The notes under the pieces: model-generated | Seen by the model: only the letters and a program-made list of their open reading frames with translations | Database searches by the model: none | What the model was told of the DNA's origin: nothing | Part shown: in pieces, positions 1 to 10,270 of the stretch | Layout of the letters: the number at the start of each line of letters is the position of its first letter | How positions within the stretch are numbered: position 1 is the stretch's first letter | Origin: Bromus sterilis | Taxonomy: Eukaryota; Streptophyta; Magnoliopsida; Poales; Poaceae | Direction: 5' to 3' | Assembly (NCBI GenBank): GCA_950022295.1 | Contig: OX465595.1 | Coordinates: forward strand, 65,556,770-65,620,769 | DNA length: 64,000 nt | Program-made: the position numbers and the translations under genes

Positions 1-1976
1 GGTCTTCTTCCGCTTGGATCGCAGGGCCTTCCTCATGGGAGGACCCGAGGACTTCGGTGTACGCACCGGAGGCCTCATATGACTCCTGGACACACCATCA
101 CCCCGGAGCAGGAGGCTCCTGGGGGAAGTAGCCGCTACCAACTTAGGCCAAAAGCCTAAGCTTGGGGGAGTACGTTCCCTTCTCACCTTTCCATTGTATT
201 ATCCGTTTTCATTTTGTTCGCTTTGATCTTTTCGAAGTTTTTGCCGTTCTTCTTTGTTCTTTTATTTTGCAAAAAAACAACAAAAAGATTTCTCTTTTCT
301 TTTTCTTTCGCTAAACCTTTGAAAAATCCAAAAATATTTTCTTTTCTCTCTTTAGTTTGCTTTGTTGCAGAGTTCAGCTCGAGTCCGTGATGGCATTTGT
401 ACTTGATTATATATTTCCTACGTTCAACCGTGCAAGTGACAAGGCAGTAATGACGAAGATCGACGAAAGGGATGCAACAAGGAAAACCGGTATGAACTCT
501 TCTTGTTTCTACTTTTGTACATATGCTTGTACTTATGATTTAGAGACCAGCTTGTAGCAACATAGTGCTATGTTTACAATGCTTTCCCAGTGTTCATGCT
601 TTCCTTGTGTCTAATCTCAAATAGCTAGAGTACATAATGTGTTGTTGAAATGATTTACATGCATTGCATTGTTCATAGTTTAGCATACTGAAGTGGTATT
701 TCCCTTTGGAGAATTCTTGGATTGACTTGACACATGCTTACACATGTTTATGACTAAAAAGTATACTTTGCCTTGATGATCTTTGAATTTCGGAATGGTT
801 ATATCATTCTCATGCTCAATTCAATGTTACTTTGTCTCTCTGCATGATTATGACTATTATTGCTCTCTAGTTGGTCGCTTCCCAGTCTTTTGCTAGCCTT
901 CGCTCGCACTAAGCGGATTTCTGCTTGTGCATCCAAAATCCTTGAAACCAGTTTTTCCATATGAGTCCACCATACCTTCCTATGTGGTATTTACCGGCCA
1001 TCCTCACAAAGACTTTCTTGTACCATCTCAAAATTATTCAAAAGCAGTCCTGTGTTGTGCTTCTGTTTCAGCTCATGAGGAAGTAGTAGGTGATTCATGA
1101 CCGTCTTATGTTAGACATGTTTTATTCAGGGATTGCATGTCTAATCTGCAAACCCCTAATACGAGGAGGGACTGGCATGAGTGCGCCCAGCTCACAAAAG
1201 ATAATCACAACCAACAAACCCTCCTTCACGCTTTGTCTATGAGAATTCAGAAAACTTTGGCACTGATAAACAAAGGAGATTAAGGGGATGTGACCGTCTC
1301 CATCTTGGGAGCCGTTCCTCGAAACATGTCTAGTGTAAGAGGTGATTGAGCTGTCTACTAGCATTCGTTGACGAATCATGCACCTCCAAAAAACATTTTT
1401 TATTTCTGTTTTCAAAACCAAGAGCTCTGGTACAAGTTTAGTTTTTGCTTCCGGCCATGGGGTTTCAACCTTTCCATCAAACTCCACGGTTCGAGAGTCT
1501 CCACACTATTTCTTCAAAGCACCAACTAGGACAGCATAATTGTCATTCTGAGTGTAATGTGCATTGTCCCAAAGTATTACATTGTCTTTTCCATGAGTGT
1601 GGTATTATTTATTCTGAAGTTCTTAGTTATAGTCTCCTTTAAAACTCCAGAGGAGTTTCTGCATTTATGTTTCGCTTCACTCATCGAGGCTAGTGAACTA
1701 CCACTCTAGTATGTTCAAGCTTTGTGCATTGTAATCCTGTCTTGATTTTCAGTAGTATATTATTTACTTTTAGTTGTTTGTGATTGATCACTTGAAAGAA
1801 GGATTGCTTCGTGCATTGTCCTCATAGCATTGTTTTGATACTTGCTAAATTCTTTTCGTAGTACATGCTTATATACATTGATTGAAGCAAAAGAGTTTGT
1901 CAAAGTTTTCTTTGTCGCGTTCAGTTCGTTGTACTGAATTGCTTTAGTGCAAGCAATATGCTAAGCTTGGGGGAGT
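1..1976 (+). mobile_element. Gyp1: 3' internal region of an LTR retrotransposon (partial)
   Basis: This stretch lies directly upstream of a polypurine tract and LTR, so it is the 3' internal part of a plus-strand element whose body is left of the window. Bases 1-159 are open in one frame and could be the tail of a coding region, but I recognise no domain. From about 180 to 1960 it is AT-rich and noncoding, and the short open frames look random. A second AAGCTTGGGGGAG at 169-181 resembles the polypurine tract. The GC-rich LTR layout resembles that of the Athila-type copies further right, but I cannot name the family. Confidence 0.75.
1963..1976 (+). other. Polypurine tract of Gyp1
   Basis: AAGCTTGGGGGAGT ends immediately before the TGATA start of the LTR, the position expected for the plus-strand priming site. 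This also sets the element's orientation. Confidence 0.8.
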
Positions 1977-2314
1977 TGATACGTCTCAAACGTATCTACT
2001 TTTCCAAACCCTTTTGCTATTGTCTTGCCCTCATTCTTGCATGAATTGGACGAAACTAACCCGGACTAACGCTGTTTTCATCAGAGCTGCCTGTATGGTT
2101 TTATTATGCGCATGAAAATTGATTTTTAGACGTCTCAGAAAACTCCCAGAAAAAACACAGAAAATGCACGCACCCGAAGGGCCACTATGCCAGAAGTGGG
2201 ACCAGGGGGCAGCCAAGGGGCCCCCAGGCGCCCCCCTGGCGCGGCCAGGGGTGGGGCCGCGCCCTCTGACCGCCTGGGGGCCTCCCCCCTCCTCTGGTGC
2301 CCTACCGAGGCTCC

Positions 2315-2321
2315 TATTTAT
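2315..2321 (+). promoter_or_regulatory. TATA-like box in the Gyp1 LTR
   Basis: TATTTAT follows the GC-rich core and precedes a CCGTAACGG motif. The Ath3 LTRs have the same arrangement (TATTTATT followed by CCGTGACGG). Confidence 0.45.
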
Positions 2322-2489
2322 TTCCGTAACGGAGAAATCCCGAAACAGAAGTCGTTTTCCCAATTCGCGTCGCGGAGCCGCCGCCACCCTCTGTTCTTCT
2401 CCAGGAGGGCTAATATGGAGGCTGTTTTGGCCTCCGGTGAGGGGAGATCATCGCCATCGTCATCATCATCACCACTCCATCCTCCCTCC

Positions 2490-2516
2490 ATGACTTCTCC
2501 ATCCATGTGTGAGTAA
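2490..2516 (+). CDS. Leader uORF ending on a GTGAGTAA motif (Gyp1)
   Basis: Eight codons, MTSPSMCE, then TAA. The last bases form GTGAGTAA, a good plant 5' splice-site consensus. It lies about 170 bp after the TATA-like box, so it would be in the RNA leader. A comparable nine-codon ORF ending on GTGAGTAG occurs in most Athila-type LTRs here. Translation is not demonstrated. Confidence 0.35.
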   Translation: MTSPSMCE

Positions 2517-3381
2517 TTCCCCCTGCTGTAGGCAAAGGGGATGGTAGGGATTGGATGAGTTAGATCATGTAATAGTTTATCAGATTGTTGGGGGCATGTT
2601 GCCTATCATCTAGATTGTTGTTTATCATCTCTGCTTCAACTTGTTGCTCTTAATGCTTGTCACTTTGGGCCCGAGTGCCATGATTTCAGATCTGAACCCT
2701 ATGTGTTTGCATGAATATATTTGTGTTCTTGATCCTTTCTATGAGTTGTATGCACCTGTTATAGTCCGGAACCGGCGATCCCAAAGGTGACAACTTGGGG
2801 CAGCAAAGGGGATGGACTATAGTTTGAGGATTCCGTGTATCCATTAATTGTTAATGCTTTGTTCCGGTGCTCTTTGACAGGAGCACCTTAATCTCAATAA
2901 GTTCCTTTTAGCCCCCTTCGTAGCGGGATGGTAGGACAAAAGATGTTGTGCAAGTTCTTATTGCAAGCACGTACAACTACCTATGGGGTACATGCCTGAT
3001 GTTTGATTTATGCCTAGATGATCATTGCTTTTCTGTGTGCCTTGCGCCAAGTAAAATACATGATATATCTTATCCATGCAGCGCCCAACCATCCATATCC
3101 CTAGCCTACGGTGTTTTTTAATTCTGCTGGTTACTAGTTGTTTACTTTGGTTGTCTTGCTGTCGCTATTTCAACACCACTATTTCCGTTGCCATCACCAC
3201 TTCCATATCGCAGTTACTACTAATATCTTGTTGCAAGTAAGTGTATCTCAGGTGCGGTGGAACTGACAACTCCACTGTTAAAGCTTGTGGATATTCTTTG
3301 GCTCCCCTTGAGTCGAATCTATAAATTGGGTTATTCTTACCCGCGAAGACTATCTCGATCCTCTGCAGTTGTGGGTTATCA

Positions 3382-3437
3382 ACCACTAGCCAGGTACAAG
3401 TCAATTTGATCCACTCCTTTTCGATATTTTGAGCACT
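3382..3437 (-). mobile_element. Ath1 fragment between the Gyp1 and Ath2 insertions
   Basis: These 56 bases match the family sequence at 22944-23000 and 60580-60640, which lies in the noncoding 3' region of the minus-strand Athila-type elements. Gyp1 entered at ACCAC and Ath2 at GCACT (3433-3437), only about 50 bp apart. Ath1 resumes at 11884 with GCACG, the same TSD with one change, followed by CATGCAATGG as in intact copies. Confidence 0.82.
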
Positions 3438-5059
3438 TGATGGATTCTCGCCCCTCGTTGGTTACCCAAAGTGGAAGGTTGAGATTTAGACAACAACAAA
3501 TTTCCCTCGGTGAAGATACCAAGGTTTGTCTCCAGTAGGAATCCGATAACGAGAAGAAGGTGACAACGGCGCCAGCAATTAGGCGGTTGACGTGGACCTG
3601 CACACACAACAGATAACTTTTCTCCCAATGAGTTCAGAGAGGTAGTGAATCCCTCCGGCCTTGTTGTTTACAAAGGATCAAACGCACGGGATAATAATGA
3701 TAGTGATGGCAACGGAAAAGTAAATAAAGCAGAAAATAAATAGTGGGTGTAAACAGTATTGGAAATATGGACCGGGGTCCCATGATGTTCACTAGTGATG
3801 TCTCTCTCCCAAAAGACGATAAAATAGCCATGCGAGGTAAACAAATTACAGCTGGGCAATTGACAGGATTATGTGCGCAAACCAATGCAAACTATGCTAT
3901 AAAGAAAGGAAGAGGCTCAAAAGCATGAGCGGTACGCCAAGACAAGTAGACTGAAATCCATCTGCATCTACCTACTAATCATCCACCTTGAGATATCTAT
4001 CCAGAACATCTCGCTGGTATTAAGTTGCGAATCCCACCCAAAGTGTAAACTCAAAGCAACAGACAACTGCATTAAAGAACTTTGCGTAAAGTAAACAATC
4101 CTTGCACCCGCAAGTAGAAGCACCGTTGTTTTCTCCCTTGTGGGAACAACACATCCCCTAGACTCATGTTTCTGTCACTCAAGCTAGTCATCAGGGGGCA
4201 TGAACCCACAATCATGCATAACGCTCCCTCTTAGAGTCACTACCTACTACTTGGCCAAAGCAATAAACAGCAACGGAGAACATGCAAGAATTACTCAAGA
4301 ACATAAATATAAAAGAGGAGAATCAAATATATTACTCAAACACAATCTGAACATAGTCTCATAATCCATCAGATCCCAACAAACTCAGCATAGCAACAAC
4401 AGAAAGATTACATATGTGCCTCGATCATGCAGGGCAGCTCACGAGGTCTAAACCATGAAGAACAAAGAGGGGAGGAGAACATCACATAGCTACTGATCAT
4501 GGACCCATGGTCCAAGGTGGACTACTCACGGTTCATCCGGGAAGCATCCATGGTGGTGGAGAAGCTCCCGGAGGTGGTTCCTCCCTCCGGCAGGGTGCCG
4601 GGAAGAGGTCTCCTGGTGCTCCCGATATTGGAAGCGCGGCGGCGGCGGAACAGAGGAGAGATCGCGAAAAAGGTTTCTGTCCTCGAGGGTTTCGGGACGA
4701 GAGGGATATATAGGCGAAGGGGGGCAGCCAAAGGTGGACCAGGGGCCCCAAGCGCCCCCCTGGCGCAGCCTAGGGGGTGGCCGCGCCAGGTGGCCACCTG
4801 GGCCACACCTGGCTCCCCTCTGGCCCCACCTGGGCTCTTCCCGAAGCTTCCTATACGCTGATTTTTCTGGCACTTTAAGTAATGGGAAAACTTGAAATAC
4901 AAAAACAGCAGAAAACAGGAACTGGCACTGGGGTGCACTGAGTTAATAGTTTAGTCCAAATATGATCAAAAGTGTATGGAAGTGCATCAATATCATAGCA
5001 ATATCACACAAAAGAAGCATGGAGCAAGAAGAAATTATAGATACATTTTGGATGTATCA
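3438..5059 (-). repeat. 3' LTR of Ath2
   Basis: A 1622-bp LTR. On the minus strand it begins TGATACATCC and ends CCATCA. A TATATAT box lies at 4706-4712 behind a GC-rich core, and a leader uORF at 4522-4551. A polypurine tract adjoins it at 5060. Confidence 0.88.
4522..4551 (-). CDS. Leader uORF MDASRMNRE in the Ath2 3' LTR
   Basis: Nine codons and TAG, with the stop contained in GTGAGTAG (4522-4529 read in reverse). The same ORF with one or two substitutions occurs at 11349-11378, 14278-14307, 22045-22074 and 59669-59698. The frame is also open upstream of this ATG toward the TATA box, so a longer peptide is possible. Confidence 0.35.
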   Translation of the reverse strand: MDASRMNRE

Positions 5060-5075
5060 ACATCCCCAAGATTAA
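5060..5075 (-). other. Polypurine tract of Ath2
   Basis: On the minus strand this reads TAATCTTGGGGATGT and touches the LTR. Equivalent tracts (AAGCTTGGGGATG) adjoin the Ath3, Ath4 and Ath5 3' LTRs. Confidence 0.75.
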
Positions 5076-6277
5076 TTCCTGCTCGTCCTCGAGTAGGTAA
5101 ATGATAACAAGCATAATTTCTTTGGTGACATGCTACCAACCATATAATATCTTTTAATTGAAGCAATCAAGGCATGTAATTCAATTCAAGTCATAACAGG
5201 CAAGAGTCTATATTAGCATTGAAACAAGCAACATAAGAACATAAAGGTGCAAGAGCTATTGCTGTCCGTGACTCGAATGTCTCCAAATGGTGTTTGCATG
5301 CAAGAAAGGGGATAGGGATATACGAGAGAGTAAAACATAGTTTTTATTGTTGAGAACTTAATCTACTAAAGTTTCACACTTGGTCTTCTTTGGAATCTTA
5401 TCTTGACTCATCCCCCGACCAATAGCCAGGTACAAGTCAAAATGATCCACTCCTTTTCGATATTTTGAGCACTCATGCAATGGATGAGCGTAAGCAAGAA
5501 AGTTGACACTTAGGATGGCAGAGAGAAAAATGATGGGGGAGGAAGACAAAAAAGGTGTGAAAGGCTCAGATCAATGAGGACAACCATAGCCGAGAGAAAG
5601 CCAAATGATAGATATGATGTGAGGAGTAGGGATTGCCATGCAACAGATGCATATATGAGCTAAGGTAAGCTCTCCAATGGAACTAGTGGGGGTGCATCCA
5701 TCTTGCTTGCTCAAGAAGACCTAGAGCTTATTTGAGGAGGATCATCATTGGAATATACAAGCCAAGTTCTATAGTGTGAAGGTCCCCACATAGCTATATG
5801 CATGAATGATAATATCTATGGAGTACAAGATATAAGAGGGAGTACGAGTGTGGATCTCTCAAAAGGAATAGTAGTGTGCCCCCTTCTCTCTTTTTATTTC
5901 TTTTTCTCTTTTTGTATTTTTTGTATTTTTTTGGTGGCCTCAATGGCTCTTTCTATTTCTCTCATTTGTCCTCTTTAGGATCTTTTGATTTTGTCCTCTT
6001 TGGGATCTTTTGATTTTGTCCTCTTTGGGATCTTTTTCTCACTTTAGGGGCAACACTCTATATATTACAATAAGTATAGAAGATCTTTCACACTTTACAA
6101 AAGTACTCAAATCATAAAGAACATGTAACTATCATGAAGTATGCAAATGTATGCCTCTGCCAGTGTAGCGGGATATGCAATGATACTAGCGCGTCATGTA
6201 GAAATGATTAGGGCAAGGCCCAACTAGCATGCGGCTCATCGATCAAGCAAAAGCGTGTATGACATGAAGATCAAGTC

Positions 6278-6661
6278 ATGAGAAGGTGGATGTTGCATGG
6301 CAATGTATCTTGGAAAGGCTATGGAAATGCCTTGATAGGTAGGTATGGTGGCAGTTTTGAGGAAGGATATAAGGAGGTTTATGATGACAGAGCGTATCGT
6401 GCCAAGGATTTGGATGTACCGGCGAAGGTGGACGCCAACTCTCGGAGTGAGAAGGAGGCAATGCACGACACAGGAGAGGCTAGAAAAATATGGGTAGGTG
6501 GAAGTGTCAACTTTCGAATACTCACATTAGTCCGAAGAACTCATGCACTTATTATCGGTAATTCTCAATCTAATAAGGAGGTTCACAAAGAGACAAGTAC
6601 CCCGAGGAGGAGTGTATGGGGGTTTGGTTATCCTTGCGCATCCTCGACTCATGGTACGTGA
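6278..6661 (+). other. Antisense ORF conserved in the Athila-type 3' regions (Ath2 copy)
   Basis: A 127-codon ORF on the strand opposite to the element. Its N-terminal part (RWMLHGN, GYGNALIGRYGG, DVPAKVDANSRSE) and C-terminal part (LVRRTHALIIGNSQSN, STPRRSVWGFGYPCASS) recur, with frameshifts in some, in the Ath1, Ath3, Ath4 and Ath5 copies. No domain is recognised. The element-sense strand over the same interval also has a hydrophobic open frame (6236-6466), so coding is unproven on either strand. Confidence 0.4.
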
Positions 6662-7287
6662 GTGTACTCTAATATTCGATCCCTCCAAAGATTAGTGATC
6701 CATCTAGTAGCTAAAGTTCTCAACTAATTTTGTAGGTTTTTCTAAAATAAACACGGATTGCCCAAAATACGACATCTATAACTAATAGGCTAAAGCTCTT
6801 GACACAAAAAGTTCAAACATTACTCATGGCAATACCTCAAAACTATTGCAAGTTACTACTACAATTGAATAGCAACCTCAATTACCTACTTCAAGTCAAG
6901 GCACACAACTCAGTGCAACAGACAAACTCTCTAGACAAGATAAACATGAAAACTCAAGAGAGTTCCAGCAACAAACTAAACAAAAGCTCTTAAAAAGATA
7001 AGAATGAAAACTAAGAGATAAAACATGACAACAGCTACGAAAAAGATAGAGAACACACACAACAAAGAGATAGGCATGAAAATCCTATGTTGTGTTCTAG
7101 GGTGAAGTGGAGCGTGTTTCTCTCCCACACGAAGAAAGATGGGTTCTAACTTGTTATGAACAGCAAGCAAAGCTAAAAAAAACTAAAAAGGAAATAAAGA
7201 GCAAGACGCTCCAAACATAGCACATAACGCATGAAGTGATAAAAATATAATGGAACGAAAGACGAACTGATAATTGTTGATGGAGAA

Positions 7288-7369
7288 GGGGATGCATGGG
7301 GGCATCCCCAAGCTTAGACGCTTGAGTCTCCTTGAATATTTCTTGGGGATGCATGGGGGTATCCCCAAG
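7288..7369 (-). other. Paired GGGGATGC/GCATCCCC hairpins (Ath2 copy)
   Basis: The first hairpin is GGGGATGC (7288-7295), a 6-nt loop, then GCATCCCC (7302-7309). The second is CTTGGGGAT (7342-7350) pairing with ATCCCCAAG (7361-7369). The pair is kept in the other four Athila-type copies. It could be an RNA packaging, dimerisation or 3'-end signal; the role is unknown. Confidence 0.6.
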
Positions 7370-8017
7370 TTTGAGCGTTTGACACTCCTGAATCTTCTTT
7401 TATCATCTTCCCTCGCACACTTGAAAACTCCCTTCATACATAACTCATCATAATCTGATTAGCGAGGTTAGTACCGATAATAAATTTTTTTTGTCTACTG
7501 TAAATAAGGATATTCTTGAAGAGCTACTTTTTCTCAAGATTGCCAAAAAGTTTTTGCAAAGAAAAAGCAAGCTTAAGGTTTGCAAAATGAAGAAAAAACA
7601 AAACATGACAAAATCTGTGAAAAATAGACCAGCGTGTAGTAAAGAATTTTTTAGGGATACTTCTGCAACTCAAATAAAAAAAACTTAGAACATATAAAAG
7701 TTCCGTGATTCTATAGAGCACTCTGTGTAAAAATTTCAGCTAAAAAAGATGAACTGGAATTTTTCTATGATTTTTCCCGTCACGAGGACATAATCTGTTT
7801 TCTGGACAGCATGTCACAACTTTCACTTCCCTTGTCATATGAGGCCATAAATGACACAAAGCTTGAAAAGTAAAGATACAATGATGTTGCTACAGTAGTA
7901 ACAATCATCAAGACCACTAAAAACAGAAGAAAAAGAAAAAGGAAAACCTAAATTCGTTGCGGGCTGCCTCCCGAAAGCGCTTCTTTAAAGCCATTAGCTA
8001 GGCTTGATGCAAGAAGA

Positions 8018-10044
8018 TCAAGTCTTATCAAGAAAATAAGTAGCCTGTGTGACAGAATCAAAAGGTAACTTAATCTTTTTTCTAGGGAAGTGTTCCATCC
8101 CTTTCTTGAGAGGGAATTGAAATTTTATAGCCCCTTCTTTCATATGAATAACAACACCCACGGTGCGAAGAAAAGGACGTCCCAAAATATTTGGACAAGA
8201 AGTTTCACATTAAATGTCCATAATAGTAAAATCAACGGGAACATAATTTTCATTGACAATGATAAGAACATCATCGATCTTCCCCAAAGGTTTCTTTACG
8301 GAAGAGTCAACAAGACGAACACCAAAAGAACAAGGGTCAAAAGGTTTCAATTCAAATATATCATACATTCTTTTGGGCATAACGGAGGTACTAGCTCCAA
8401 CATCACATAAAGCATAGCAAGAGAAGTTATTCAATCTTAATTTTAATCATAGGATCCCAACCATATTCTAGCTTTCTTTTCTACCCTAAGCTTCTCCTCC
8501 CTAGCTTTAATGAGAGCATTAGTGATATGCTCCGTGAAGGCAAGATTAAGTGTGCTAGTGTGGGGGTCTCTAGACATCTTGTGAAGGAAACGAATAACTT
8601 CCGAAAGGGTGCAATTATCAAAATCAAGGTCACTACTATCAAGTAAAGTAGTAGTGGTGCCCTTTAGGCTCACTTGTTTGGTAGCTTCTATAGTCATAGG
8701 ATTTTCTTCTTCTACGGTTGAGGTCATAGCATCACCATTAATAGGTCCTATGGGACTAGGGGTGCATTGGGTGCTAAGAGTTTGGATATCCTCAACAACT
8801 TGGATAGTGGCAACGGTATGGTGTGTAGGAAGGCTCTTAATTCTATCTTCTTCCTCCTTTTCTCTATCCCATCTCTCTTTAAGTTTAGCCATCATCCTAA
8901 TGTTTTCATTAATTTGCACTTGAATAGCGTTCATAGGAGTGACCTTCCTCTCCTCAAGAGGAGAAGTTCTAATTTTAAGAAATTCTACTTCATGGGCTAA
9001 ATTGTCTACCTTCGACGAGAGATTATCTAATTTGTCTAGTTTTTTCCTCTAAACTCTTGTTGAAGGATTTTTGGGTAGTGATGAAGTCTTTAAGCATACT
9101 CTCTAGTTCAGAAGTGGAGTTCTTGGTGCTAGGATAAGTGTTGTTATTCCCATAGTTGTTGGAGGGGAACGGTCTAGGATTGCTACCAAAATTACTCCTA
9201 TAAGCATTGTTATTGAAGTTGTTTCTAGAGATAAAGTTCACATCTACTTGATCTTGATAAATCAAAGAATTTAAAGGAACATCATGAGGATCAATAGGAG
9301 ATTGCTTGGTAAGTAGAGACATAATCAAGTCAACTTTTTCATTTAGGGAGGAGATCTCCTCGACAGAGTTTACCTTTCGACCTATTGGAGCTCTTTCGGT
9401 GTGCCATTGGGAATAGTTGGTCATCATCTCATCGAGTAGTTTCGTGGCAGCACCAAGCGTTGTTGACATAAAGGTTCCTCCCGCGGCCGAATCTAGCAAG
9501 TTCCACGAGGTAAAGTTCAAGCCTGCATAAAAAGTTTGGATAACCATCCAAGTAGTCAAACCATCCGTAGGGAAATTCTTAACAAGAGATTTCATGCGTT
9601 CCCAAGCTTGGGCAACGTGTTCATTATCCAATTGCTTAAAATTCATAATATTACTCCTCAATTGGATAATCTTAGCTGGGGGGTAGTACTTCCCAATAAA
9701 AGCATCCTTGCACTTATCCCAAGAATCTATGATATTCCTAGGCAAGGATTGAAACCAGATTTTAGATCCTCCTCTCAAGGAGAAAGGAAAAAGCTTAAGC
9801 TTAACAATATCACCATCTACTTCTTTGTACTTTTGCATATCACATAGCTCAACAAAATTATTTAAGTGCAAAGCAGCATCATCTCCAGCACCGGAGAATT
9901 GATCTTTCATAACAAGGTTCAGCAAAGTAGGTTTAATCTCATAAGAAGGTGCTGAAGTGGCAGGTGGAGCAATAGGAGTGCAGATAAAGTCACTGTTGTT
10001 ATGACTAGTGAAGTCACACACTTGGTGTTCTCAGAGGAACCCAT
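8018..10044 (-). pseudogene. Ath2 gag and aspartic protease (frameshifted)
   Basis: This would encode the structural Gag and a retropepsin-like protease. Frames are 10021-9023 (gag core, from FSGAGDDAALHL to KVDLIMSLL), then 8934-8443 (linker with QINENIRMM) and 8434-8210 (protease, CDVGAST with the catalytic aspartate, VMPKRMY). The natural start is probably the ATG at 10044 (MGSSENTK), but one base is missing just after it compared with Ath3, so the 10021 frame is entered only after a shift. Other frameshifts lie near 9020 and 8440. The frame ends where Ath3 ends, with no RT following. No zinc knuckle is visible. Confidence 0.85.
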
Positions 10045-10244
10045 AACAGAAGCAAGCAAGGTAACTATTTTTTTGATTTTTGATAAAGGATACTAAAGAA
10101 AAAACAGAAAGGTAAACTAAAAAGACTAAAAAGCAAAGATAAAAGATAGTGTGCAACTCCCCTATCTTGAAGAGCGGAGTCCCCGGCAACGGCACAAGAA
10201 ATTAGGAGGTTGGCGGGATCACTCTTTTGCTGCACTTCGGAATC

Positions 10245-10260
10245 CCCGGCAACGGCGCCA
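10245..10260 (-). other. Primer binding site of Ath2 (tRNA-Asp type)
   Basis: The plus strand shows CCCGGCAACGGCGCCA, the 3' end of plant tRNA-Asp, 10 nt from the LTR. A second, partial copy (CCCGGCAACGGCA) lies 53 bp away at 10192-10204. Confidence 0.82.
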
Positions 10261-10270
10261 AAAATTAGCT

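Larger units (their letters stand above)
1977..3381 (+). repeat. 3' LTR of Gyp1
   Basis: A 1405-bp LTR that starts TGATACGTCTC and ends GGGTTATCA, giving TGATA/TATCA terminal inverted repeats. The next five bases, ACCAC (3382-3386), fit a TSD: the uninterrupted family sequence near 22945 and 60585 reads AGACCACTAGCCAGG, and here only ACCACTAGCCAGG remains on the right of the LTR. The LTR has a GC-rich core (about 2200-2300), a TATA-like box and a short leader ORF. Confidence 0.88.
5076..8017 (-). other. Noncoding 3' region of Ath2
   Basis: About 2.9 kb between the protease stop and the polypurine tract. It matches the corresponding parts of Ath1, Ath3, Ath4 and Ath5. I find no RT or integrase motif. 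It contains a pyrimidine-rich stretch near 5880-6030 with three TTTGGGATCTTTTGATTTTG-like repeats, an antisense ORF (6278-6661) and a pair of hairpins (7288-7369). Confidence 0.8.

Noticed and set aside
357..557. 66-codon ORF in the Gyp1 3' region
   Set aside because: Short, AT-rich, no recognisable motif, and in a region that looks noncoding throughout.
10245..10260. tRNA gene fragment
   Set aside because: Only the 16-base tRNA-Asp 3' end is present, at the PBS position beside an LTR; no cloverleaf can be drawn upstream.
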